This document shows, one piece after another, positions 32,601-39,623 of a stretch of DNA of 64,000 nt (positions within the stretch are counted from its first letter, which is position 1; every line of letters starts with the position of its first letter). Made by a program: the position numbers and the translations under genes. The stretch comes from Bacillota bacterium (GTDB lineage Bacteria; Bacillota; Clostridia; Acetivibrionales; DTU013), in assembly GCA_023411575.1 (NCBI GenBank), contig JAEYOP010000006.1:23559-87558 (forward strand), in the 5' to 3' direction. Under the pieces are notes generated by a model that did not search any database, had not been told where the DNA came from, and worked only from the letters and a program-made list of their open reading frames with translations.

Positions 32601-32864
32601 ATGTATCTGGCAAAGGTCATCGGCACGGTAGTGGCGACTCAAAAGGACAAATCCCTGAAGGGCGTGAAGCTGCTGGTCGTCCAGCCTGTGGACTCCAAAG
32701 GCAGGGAGTGCGGATCGCCCCTGGTGGCGTCGGATACCATCGGCGCAGGCTTCGGCGAGCTGGTCTTCTGCGCCAGAAGCAAGGACGGCGCCATGCCGCT
32801 GCCGGACCCCAATGCGCCCAGCGACGCGGGCATCATCGGAATAGTGGATCAGAGGAGTGGGTGA
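32601..32864 (+). CDS. BMC pentamer shell protein (EutN/CcmL family), copy 2
   Basis: At 87 residues this is the compact form of the fold: KVIGTVVATQKDKSLKGVKL, VVQPVDSKGRE, SDTIGAGFGELVFCARSKDG, NAPSDAGIIGIVDQ. GGAGG (32587-32591) sits in the end of copy 1, 9 nt before the ATG. Tandem with copies 1 and 3, suggesting coupled translation. It is clearly diverged from both, so each may serve a different position or be swapped under different conditions. Confidence 0.95.
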   Translation: MYLAKVIGTVVATQKDKSLKGVKLLVVQPVDSKGRECGSPLVASDTIGAGFGELVFCARSKDGAMPLPDPNAPSDAGIIGIVDQRSG

Positions 32865-32866
32865 GC

Positions 32867-33154
32867 GTGATCTTCGCACGGGTGGTTGGAAATCTGGTGG
32901 CGACACAGAAAAACGAACATTTGAGGGGCGCAAAGCTGATGCTGCTCCAGCCTCTGGATACCAAAGGGGAACCGGCCGGGGATGAGTTCATTGCTGTGGA
33001 CGGAGTCGGGGCGGGAGAAGGCGACCTGGTGCTCTGCATTGCAGAGGGCGGCTCGGCCCGCGCCGTATATAGGAATCCTAAAGCGCCCATCGATACGGTG
33101 ATCGCGGGGATTGTAGACATTCTGACGAGCGAGGACGGAAGCCTCCGCCTGTAA
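32867..33154 (+). CDS. BMC pentamer shell protein (EutN/CcmL family), copy 3
   Basis: Ninety-five residues with the same pattern: RVVGNLVATQKNEHLRGAKL, LLQPLDTKGE, DGVGAGEGDLVLCIAEGGSA, KAPIDTVIAGIVDIL. The GTG at 32867, 9 nt after AGGAG, is preferred; a GTG at 32861 overlaps the previous stop. It reads in the frame of a much longer open frame starting at 32441, which is a shadow of copies 1 and 2. A MITE-like element follows its stop. Confidence 0.93.
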   Translation: MIFARVVGNLVATQKNEHLRGAKLMLLQPLDTKGEPAGDEFIAVDGVGAGEGDLVLCIAEGGSARAVYRNPKAPIDTVIAGIVDILTSEDGSLRL

Positions 33155-33160
33155 GGCTCA

Positions 33161-33317
33161 GGAATAACCGAATAATAAAAACGGATTCTTGAGCGAGGGA
33201 TTTTTCGTCCTTACAAGGCGGAGGAAGGCGCAATAATTGGTTTATTGCAACTGACGACAACGAAGTAAGGGCGGAAAATAACCACTCAAGAACCGGAATT
33301 TATTATTCGGTTATTCC
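33161..33317. mobile_element. MITE-like palindromic element, 157 bp
   Basis: The ends are inverted repeats: GGAATAACCGAATAATAAA at 33161-33179 matches, in reverse, the sequence ending at 33317. Pairing continues inward, with ATTCTTGAG against CTCAAGAAC and TTTTTCGTCCTTAC against GTAAGGGCGGAAAAT, so the whole element folds as one long hairpin with a central unpaired part. It encodes nothing. It lies inside the BMC operon between the pentamer and aldolase genes; no target duplication is clear. Confidence 0.75.
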
Positions 33318-33406
33318 TTAAGGGGTCAATCAGGCCGGCGGGCTTATAAGCCAACAAGGCAAGCAATAAAGCCAATACAGCCTATAAGAAGATATGAGGT
33401 GAAAAA

Positions 33407-34216
33407 ATGGACATCAACAAATTAATTGAAACCATAACCCAGGAGGTCCTGAAAGAGGTTGGAACGGGCAGCGTTTCCGGATTCCGGAGCGGCGCGGCCA
33501 GGGAGATCCTCCCCAACGGGGTCGACATCGACAATCTGGCAAAAACCTGCGACCACACGGTGCTGAAGCCGGAAACCACGAAAAAGACCATCGAGAAGTT
33601 CTGTAAGGAGGCCATTCAGTGGGGCTTTGCATCGGTATGCGTAAATCCCACAAACGTAAAATATGCCGCCAGCCTTCTCAAAGGCACGGACGTGAAGGTC
33701 TGCACGGTAATAGGCTTCCCTCTCGGAGCAAATACGTCCTTCGTTAAGGCGGCGGAAGTAAGGGACGCCATTGCGAACGGAGCCCAGGAAGTGGATATGG
33801 TCATCAACATCGGCGCATTGAAGGATGGGGATTACGACCTGGTTTCCAAGGATATCAAGGCGGTGGTGGAAGCGGCGGCCGGGCAGGCGCTGGTCAAGGT
33901 TATCATTGAAACCTGCCTGCTGACGGACCAGGAAAAGATCAAGGCCTGCTTGCTGGCGAAAAGCGCGGGGGCGGATTATGTAAAGACTTCGACCGGCATG
34001 AGCACCGGCGGCGCTACGGTGGAAGACATCGCCCTGATGCGGAAGACCGTGGGACCGGATATGGGCGTAAAGGCCTCCACCGGCGTAAACGACCGCGAAA
34101 TCGCCCTGAACCTGATCCGGGCGGGGGCGACTCGCCTCGGAACAAGCAAGGGGATCCTGATCCAGACCGGAATGAAGCCGGAATTGAGCGGCCAGGGCAG
34201 CAAGGCCAGTTATTAG
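33407..34216 (+). CDS. deoC: deoxyribose-phosphate aldolase with BMC-targeting-like N-terminus
   Basis: Class I aldolase splitting 2-deoxy-D-ribose-5-phosphate into glyceraldehyde-3-phosphate and acetaldehyde. Catalytic residues are standard: Schiff-base Lys in GADYVKTSTGMSTGGAT, second Lys in GVKASTGVND, Asp in EVDMVINIGALKDG. Residues 1-19 (MDINKLIETITQEVLKEVG) form an amphipathic helix followed by a Gly/Ser linker, the form of an encapsulation peptide; the aldolase core starts near residue 40. At 269 residues it is about 45 longer than the free enzyme. It is flanked by shell genes and followed at once by the acylating aldehyde dehydrogenase that would consume acetaldehyde. This is the likely signature enzyme of the compartment. 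Confidence 0.96.
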   Translation: MDINKLIETITQEVLKEVGTGSVSGFRSGAAREILPNGVDIDNLAKTCDHTVLKPETTKKTIEKFCKEAIQWGFASVCVNPTNVKYAASLLKGTDVKVCTVIGFPLGANTSFVKAAEVRDAIANGAQEVDMVINIGALKDGDYDLVSKDIKAVVEAAAGQALVKVIIETCLLTDQEKIKACLLAKSAGADYVKTSTGMSTGGATVEDIALMRKTVGPDMGVKASTGVNDREIALNLIRAGATRLGTSKGILIQTGMKPELSGQGSKASY

Positions 34217-34226
34217 TCGGGATGTG

Positions 34227-35687
34227 ATGAAGATGGAAAAGAAGGAAGAGCGGAACGAGACGGATTTGTCCGTAAAGGAAGCGGGCCAATTGATGAACCG
34301 GGCAAGTGAATGCCAGAAGGAGCTTGCCGGGATGGAACAGGCGGTCATCGACCGGATCGTGGAGGCCATGGCGAGGGCCGGTTATGCCGAAGCAAAGCGG
34401 CTGGCCTATATGGCTGTGGAGGAAACGAAGCTCGGAGTGGCAGAGGACAAGGTGATCAAGAATCAATTCGCCACCAAAAATCTGGCCGACTATATCCGGA
34501 ACATGCGGACGGCAGGGGTTATCCGGGAGGACAGGGAGAAGGGCCTCATCGAAATTGCGGCGCCCATGGGCGTTGTAGTGGGAATCGTGCCCACGACGAA
34601 CCCTACTTCCACTATCCTGTATAAATCGATCATTGCCCTGAAGTCCCGCAACGCCATCGTATTCTCGCCCCATCCGAGGGCGATAGGCTGCTCTATGGAA
34701 GCGGCCAGGCTGATGGAGGACGCGGCGGTAAAAGCGGGAGCGCCCAGGGGAGTCATCAACTGCCTGTCCAGGTGCACCCGGGAAGCCACGGACGCGCTTA
34801 TGCACCATCCCAAGGCAGCGGTCATCCTGGCGACAGGAGGCTCCGCCATGGTAAAGGCGGCATACAGCTCAGGGACGCCGGCTCTCGGAGTCGGACCCGG
34901 CAACGTGCCGGCCTTCATCGAACAGTCGGCCGATATCCCGGAGGCCATCCGCAAGATCCTTTCCAGCAAGACCTTTGATAACGGAACCGTATGTGCGTCG
35001 GAACAAGCCATCGTGACGGAGAAAGTCATCGCCGGAAAGGTTATGGCCGAACTGAAGGCCCAGGGCGGATACTTTGTGATCGGAGCCGATTTTAAGGCGT
35101 TGGAGAAGACGGTGATCCTGCCCAACGGAGGGGTCAACCCAAAAGTGGTGGGACAGGGTCCCCAAACCATAGCGGAGCTGGCGGGAATCAAAATACCGGA
35201 AGGGACAAAGGTCATTGTGGCGATCGAAAGCGGCGTGGGGAAGGAATATCCGCTTTCCGCGGAAAAACTGTGTCCTGTACTGGCCTTCTACATTGAAAAT
35301 GATTGGAAAGCGGCATGCGAACGGTGTTTTGAACTGTTAAACCACGGGGGACTGGGCCACAGCCTGGCGATTCATTCCCAGAATGAGCAGATCATTCTGG
35401 AATTCGGGCTGAAGAAGCCCGTGAACCGCATCCTGGTCAATACGCCTTCCTCCCAGGGAGCCATCGGCTACACGACGGGATTGGCGCCGGCGCTGACGCT
35501 GGGCTGCGGCACTATGGGCGGAAGCATCACCTCGGACAATGTGTCTCCCCTACATCTGCTGAACATCAAGCGCATCGCCTACCATCTGCCCGGAACGGAC
35601 CGGCAGGCGGAAGAGAAGATCACGGGGTATTGCTATACCCGGGCGGAAATATGGAAGGCCATCGAAGAAATGATAGCGGTGAAATGA
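34227..35687 (+). CDS. CoA-acylating aldehyde dehydrogenase, BMC-associated (PduP/EutE type)
   Basis: Oxidises the aldehyde made in the shell to acyl-CoA with NAD. Length 486. The catalytic Cys is in FDNGTVCASEQA; GIVPTTNPTSTILYKSIIAL and ATGGSAMVKAAYSSGTPALG are the NAD/CoA-site signatures of the acylating subfamily. The short C-terminal helix RAEIWKAIEEMIAVK after a Gly/Thr linker could be an encapsulation peptide; the N-terminal helix is less typical. Start codon is uncertain among GTG 34224, ATG 34227 and ATG 34233. It sits 10 bp after deoC, and acetaldehyde to acetyl-CoA is the expected reaction. Confidence 0.95.
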   Translation: MKMEKKEERNETDLSVKEAGQLMNRASECQKELAGMEQAVIDRIVEAMARAGYAEAKRLAYMAVEETKLGVAEDKVIKNQFATKNLADYIRNMRTAGVIREDREKGLIEIAAPMGVVVGIVPTTNPTSTILYKSIIALKSRNAIVFSPHPRAIGCSMEAARLMEDAAVKAGAPRGVINCLSRCTREATDALMHHPKAAVILATGGSAMVKAAYSSGTPALGVGPGNVPAFIEQSADIPEAIRKILSSKTFDNGTVCASEQAIVTEKVIAGKVMAELKAQGGYFVIGADFKALEKTVILPNGGVNPKVVGQGPQTIAELAGIKIPEGTKVIVAIESGVGKEYPLSAEKLCPVLAFYIENDWKAACERCFELLNHGGLGHSLAIHSQNEQIILEFGLKKPVNRILVNTPSSQGAIGYTTGLAPALTLGCGTMGGSITSDNVSPLHLLNIKRIAYHLPGTDRQAEEKITGYCYTRAEIWKAIEEMIAVK

Positions 35688-35793
35688 GAACGAAGAAGTG
35701 CGTGCAATGAAATAGCGTGGAACAAAGAACGACGAAGCGAAAACGAAGCAACAATGAAGTAAGCAGGAACGATGAATAAAGGAGGCTCTCGCA

Positions 35794-36129
35794 ATGAGTG
35801 AAGCGATCGGAATGATTGAAACAAGAGGTCTGGTAGGCGCAATAGAAGCTGCCGATGCCATGGTCAAGGCAGCGAACGTGCAGTTGATCGGCAAGGAAAT
35901 TGTCGGCGGTGGATATGTAATGGTGATCGTACGCGGCGACGTAGGAGCCGTAAAGGCGGCGACGGACGCCGGGGCAGCAGCAGCCGGCAGGGTTGGCGAG
36001 CTGAAATCGACCCACGTCATACCGCGTCCCCATAACGAAGTAGCGGCTATACTGCCTAAAACCGGAGCAGGAGCGGCGGAGAACAGAACGGCGGAGAATA
36101 AGGCCGTAACGAACGGCATAGTGAAATAG
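35794..36129 (+). CDS. BMC hexamer shell protein (BMC-H), copy 1, with C-terminal extension
   Basis: Hexameric tile of the shell facets. The BMC fold is complete: MIETRGLVGAIEAADAMVKA, pore loop IVGGGYVMVIVRGDVGAV, and the C-terminal GRVGELKSTHVIPRPHNEV. At 111 residues it has about 20 more than the other two copies; the extra tail (from KTGAGAAENR) is polar and probably disordered. AAAGGAGG precedes the ATG. The pore-lining GGG should leave a small polar opening for the substrate. Confidence 0.97.
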   Translation: MSEAIGMIETRGLVGAIEAADAMVKAANVQLIGKEIVGGGYVMVIVRGDVGAVKAATDAGAAAAGRVGELKSTHVIPRPHNEVAAILPKTGAGAAENRTAENKAVTNGIVK

Positions 36130-36287
36130 ACGGTGAAACAGGCAGAGAAATAGGAAAAAGCAGGAAAAAGACGGAATAGCAAAAAATAGGGCGAAATAGG
36201 CAAAAGAAGGCGAAATAGCGAGCAGTAACGTGAATAGCAGAAAATAATGTGAACAACGCAAAATAAAGTGAGGGAGGGTTCATTTTT
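36130..36287. repeat. purine-rich degenerate repeat spacer between shell genes
   Basis: The plus strand is almost all A and G with recurring words such as GAAATAGG, GGAAAAAG and GTGAA. The spacers at 35688-35793 and 36905-36990 are similar. No gene, promoter or clean hairpin is seen. Confidence 0.6.
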
Positions 36288-36557
36288 ATGGAAAACGCAC
36301 TGGGAATGATCGAAACGAAGGGTCTGATCGGCGCGATTGAAGCGGCGGACGCCATGGTCAAGGCGGCCAATGTGAAGCTGATCGGCAAGGAAGTCATCGG
36401 CGGCGGATATGTAACGGTTATGGTACGGGGCGACGTCGGAGCCGTAAAAGCGGCGACGGACGCAGGAGCTGCGGCAGCAGGGCGTGTCGGTGAGCTCAAA
36501 TCGGTGCACGTAATCCCGCGCCCGCATTCGGAAGTGGACTCCATACTGCCGAAATAG
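36288..36557 (+). CDS. BMC hexamer shell protein (BMC-H), copy 2
   Basis: Eighty-nine residues, the minimal BMC-H length: MENALGMIETKGLIGAIEAA, pore loop VIGGGYVTVMVRGDVGAV, and ELKSVHVIPRPHSEV. It is very close to copies 1 and 3, so the set arose by recent tandem duplication. GGGAGGG is upstream of the ATG. Confidence 0.97.
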   Translation: MENALGMIETKGLIGAIEAADAMVKAANVKLIGKEVIGGGYVTVMVRGDVGAVKAATDAGAAAAGRVGELKSVHVIPRPHSEVDSILPK

Positions 36558-36631
36558 AGGCAGTATGGCGGACAATAGAGCCGGACAGGAAATCCGAACA
36601 ATACACGTTGAAGGACGAGGAGGTTTATCCT

Positions 36632-36904
36632 ATGGAAAATGCATTGGGAATGGTTGAAACAATCGGCGAAGTCGGCGCGATCGAAGCGGCGGACGCCATG
36701 GTCAAGGCAGCGAATGTCAGGCTGATCGGCAAGGAAAAAATCGGGTCGGGCTATGTCACCGTAATGGTACGGGGCGACGTAGGCGCGGTGAAAGCTGCCG
36801 TGGACGCCGGAGCAGCCGCTGCGGCAAGGGTCGGCGAATTGAAATCGGTCCATGTGATCCCGCGTCCCCATACGGAAGTGGAAAGCATCCTGCCGAAGGG
36901 ATAA
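36632..36904 (+). CDS. BMC hexamer shell protein (BMC-H), copy 3
   Basis: Ninety residues. It differs from copies 1 and 2 at the pore loop, which reads KIGSGYVTVMVRG: Gly-Ser-Gly replaces Gly-Gly-Gly, as in PduA-like hexamers, so the pore chemistry should differ. GAGGAGG precedes the ATG at 36632; an ATG at 36608 lacks a ribosome site. Confidence 0.97.
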   Translation: MENALGMVETIGEVGAIEAADAMVKAANVRLIGKEKIGSGYVTVMVRGDVGAVKAAVDAGAAAAARVGELKSVHVIPRPHTEVESILPKG

Positions 36905-36990
36905 GGACGGGCGGCCAGCGGCAAGAAAAGCCGCAGAACGGAAAGCCGTGGAAAAGAAAGCCGTAGAATGGATCAGGTGGTGGATAAAAA

Positions 36991-37671
36991 GTGGATCAGG
37001 AGATTGTACGACAGATCATCGCAAGGGTCATTCAAAAAATGGCTGCCTATTCTATAGAAACAGTCCATCCAGGGCCTGTTCCCATCAAGGTTTGCAGCAG
37101 ACATGCACACCCGCCGCAGGGTGAAAGCGGGCTGCCGTTCGGGTCGGGAAACATCCCGGAAATGCAGGGCGGATGGCCCGGGCCCGGCCAGTCCCGGGGG
37201 ACGGCGGCTGGAAGGCATATCCATATGACGCCTTCCGAAGCCGAAGCCTATGGCGTGGCAGATGGGTGGACTGTCCGGGTGAAAGCGGGTGGCGACTGCG
37301 GCGTGATTTTTGAAAACGTGGCTGTTCTGGTGAGCCGCGGGACTCCATCGGAGTTCCACATCACTGCGGAGGAAGCGGCGGCGGCCGGAGTCCGGGACGG
37401 GGAACCGTCGGCCTACGTGATCCTTTCGAAGGCTCCGCCGGCGGCAGCAGCCGGTCCGTTACGGCAGGCCGGCAGCGGGGCGGAATCGCCCGCGGCAGCG
37501 CCGGAACAGGAGCGGGGCGCGGAGCTGGAGCCGGAGAAGGTGATTACGGAGGAGACGGTGCGGCAGGCCTGGAAACAGAAAGCGGTGCTGATCGTCAACA
37601 AAGGCGTCCTCTGCACCCCTCTGGCAAGGGATGCGATAAAGGAGCTCGGCGTTCAAGCAATCTGGAGATGA
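36991..37671 (+). CDS. reduced PduL-like phosphotransacylase with extra C-terminal domain
   Basis: PduL swaps CoA for phosphate on acyl-CoA inside BMCs. Residues 2-19 (DQEIVRQIIARVIQKMAA) form an encapsulation-type helix. IKVCSRHAH matches the start of PduL domain 1, and RHIHMTPSEAEAYGVADG to about residue 150 matches domain 2, but most of domain 1 (about 75 residues, with an acidic zinc ligand) is replaced by a Pro/Gly stretch. A Pro/Ala linker leads to a C-terminal segment with VLCTPLARDAIKELGVQA, also found in the next gene. It may be a minimal enzyme, an inactive scaffold, or a specialised partner. Two nucleotides separate it from the next start. Confidence 0.75.
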   Translation: MDQEIVRQIIARVIQKMAAYSIETVHPGPVPIKVCSRHAHPPQGESGLPFGSGNIPEMQGGWPGPGQSRGTAAGRHIHMTPSEAEAYGVADGWTVRVKAGGDCGVIFENVAVLVSRGTPSEFHITAEEAAAAGVRDGEPSAYVILSKAPPAAAAGPLRQAGSGAESPAAAPEQERGAELEPEKVITEETVRQAWKQKAVLIVNKGVLCTPLARDAIKELGVQAIWR

Positions 37672-37672
37672 G

Positions 37673-38068
37673 GTGTCTTTTGTGGGGAATGTGATTACGC
37701 AAACGGAAATGATTCAATACACGGGCAGGGACAGGGCGGTTTTCCCGGCAGGCACCATCCTGACCCCTCTGGCAAAGGATTTTGCCGCTGAAAACGGGAT
37801 CCGCGTCGTGATCGGAACGGAAGCGGAAGAAGGCGCTGCGGGAAAATGTGCTCCGGAGAAGGAAGGTTCGACGATATACGGCTCGAAGAAGTGTGAGCCG
37901 GGAAATTGCGATCCGCAGGAATGCGGACCGGAAAAGGAAAAGCTTTTGCGGGACATCATCCGGTCTGTCCGGGACAATGCGATCGCATCAGGGCTTCGGC
38001 TTGACAGAGAAGAGATGGTAAAAACTGTAACGGCCTGTCTTGAAAGGACCGGATGCAGTGTAATATAA
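37673..38068 (+). CDS. small BMC-associated protein with TPLAxD motif, unknown function
   Basis: A 131-residue protein. The N-terminal part holds GTILTPLAKDFAAENGIRVV, which resembles the C-terminal segment of the previous gene and a motif seen in several ethanolamine-type BMC proteins such as EutQ-like proteins. A middle linker is rich in Cys, Pro and Glu (four Cys in KKCEPGNCDPQEC and upstream). Two amphipathic helices end the protein (KLLRDIIRSVRDNAI; REEMVKTVTACLERTG) and could bind shell or cargo. The GTG at 37673 follows GGAGA. It may be an assembly or metal-handling factor, but this is a guess. Confidence 0.7.
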   Translation: MSFVGNVITQTEMIQYTGRDRAVFPAGTILTPLAKDFAAENGIRVVIGTEAEEGAAGKCAPEKEGSTIYGSKKCEPGNCDPQECGPEKEKLLRDIIRSVRDNAIASGLRLDREEMVKTVTACLERTGCSVI

Positions 38069-38105
38069 TGTGCTGTAAGGAGCTTGTCTGAAGGAGAGAA
38101 AACTT

Positions 38106-39596
38106 ATGGGGAAATACTTGCTCAGTGTAGATAATGGGTTGACAACTACAAAGTCGGTGATTTTTACACTGGATGGCAAGGAAGTCGCTTCGAGCCTTGT
38201 GGATACGGTGGTGGAAAGCTTGGGCGAAAGAGCGGAAATCGATATGGAGCTGCAGTGGAAATATACTGCGGGAGTCATCCGGGATACGGTTCTCAAATCC
38301 GGCGTCAACCCTTCGGATATCATCGGAATCGGGAACAGCGGACACGGCGCGGGCCTGTATTGCCTGGACCGGGAGAACCGGCCGGTCAGGAAGGCCATAT
38401 CCTCCATGGACGCGCGGGCCAACGGGATCCTGGAGCAGTGGAGAAAAGAGGGCAGAAGTCCTTTTGAGCGCCTGCACCAGAATTTCTGGAGCGGGCAGGC
38501 CATCCCCGTCCTGAACTGGCTGAAGACCAACGAGCCGGACAGCTATAACCGGATCGACAAGCTTTTTATGGTCAAGGATTGGATCATCTACAAGCTGGCG
38601 GGCACTTCCGGGCTCGAGTATACGGACGCCAGCAATTCCGGCCTCGTAAACCCCGTGACCAAGGAAATTGACCGGGAAAGCCTGGAGCAGTTCGGCGTCG
38701 GCGAAATTTTTGAAAGAATACCGGCCTTGCGGAAAACAACGGACATCGCCGGGTATGTAACGAAAGAGGCGGAGGAGGAGACGGGCCTGAAAGCTGGAAC
38801 GCCGGTCATGGGCGGCGTTTTCGACTGCATCTCCTGCGCGCTGGGAAGCGGCGTCGTGGGAAATGATCAGTACAGCCTGATCGCAGGGACCTGGAATGTG
38901 AATTCCGGCATAGAAGACACGCTGATTCCGCGGGGCGGAACGATCAAATGCTCCCTCTACACGGATATAAACCGGTACTTTTATGTAGAATCCAGTGCGA
39001 CCTCCGCAGTAAACCTGGAATGGTTTATCCGCAATGTGATAAACGGTTTTTCTCCCATGGAGGGCAGCACCAGGGAAATATACGGGATCATCGACCAGGG
39101 CGTAAGGAGAATCTGCCCTGCGGATTCCGGCATCCTCTATACTCCGTTCCTTTATGAATCCCATCTGGCAAAAGGGCTGAGCGGAAGCTTCTGGGGGATC
39201 AAACCCGAACATAACGTCTACCATATGCTCCGGGCGATTTTCGAAGGGGTGGCCTTCGCCCACCTGAAGCATGTCGAGAACCTGAAAAAGGTCGGGATTG
39301 TCCGGAACAAGGCGGTCTTATCCGGAGGGGCCTCCAAAAGCGACCTGTGGTGCCAGATTTTCGCGGATGTGCTGGGCATGGAAATCGCGACGACGGAAAG
39401 CAGGCAGGGCGGGGCGCTGGGGGCGGCCATTTGCACCGCCGTAGCCATGAGCTGCTACAGGGACGAAAAGGCGGCAGTCCAGGCAATGGTCCGGGAAAAA
39501 GGAACCTATTATCCAAATCAGGAAAACAACGAAGTGTACCGGAAAAAGTACATGGAATTCAATAAAATCATAGAGCTTTTTGACAATAGACAATAA
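38106..39596 (+). CDS. FGGY-family carbohydrate kinase
   Basis: Cytoplasmic kinase that phosphorylates a sugar, ketose or polyol with ATP, 496 residues as usual. The N-terminal phosphate-binding motif is SVDNGLTTTKSVIFTLDG, with DARAN near the sugar site and catalytic Asp in GGVFDCISCALGSG. The C-terminal FGGY signature region is in KAVLSGGASKSDLWCQIFAD. The D-N-G-L-T pattern is nearer xylulose/erythritol-type kinases than glycerol kinase. In this operon it likely provides the phosphorylated substrate for DeoC after dehydrogenase steps. Confidence 0.95.
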   Translation: MGKYLLSVDNGLTTTKSVIFTLDGKEVASSLVDTVVESLGERAEIDMELQWKYTAGVIRDTVLKSGVNPSDIIGIGNSGHGAGLYCLDRENRPVRKAISSMDARANGILEQWRKEGRSPFERLHQNFWSGQAIPVLNWLKTNEPDSYNRIDKLFMVKDWIIYKLAGTSGLEYTDASNSGLVNPVTKEIDRESLEQFGVGEIFERIPALRKTTDIAGYVTKEAEEETGLKAGTPVMGGVFDCISCALGSGVVGNDQYSLIAGTWNVNSGIEDTLIPRGGTIKCSLYTDINRYFYVESSATSAVNLEWFIRNVINGFSPMEGSTREIYGIIDQGVRRICPADSGILYTPFLYESHLAKGLSGSFWGIKPEHNVYHMLRAIFEGVAFAHLKHVENLKKVGIVRNKAVLSGGASKSDLWCQIFADVLGMEIATTESRQGGALGAAICTAVAMSCYRDEKAAVQAMVREKGTYYPNQENNEVYRKKYMEFNKIIELFDNRQ

Positions 39597-39623
39597 CAGG
39601 TTCTAAGAGCGGGAGGGAAGAAT

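Noticed and set aside
32441..33154. A 237-codon frame covering pentamer copies 1-3
   Set aside because: Only its last 95 codons are BMC-P; the rest is out of frame with copies 1 and 2, which have their own ribosome sites.
35550..36575. Minus-strand frames opposite the BMC hexamer genes
   Set aside because: Their sequences are Ser/Phe/Ala-rich repeats that reflect the duplicated shell genes read backwards, with no ribosome sites.
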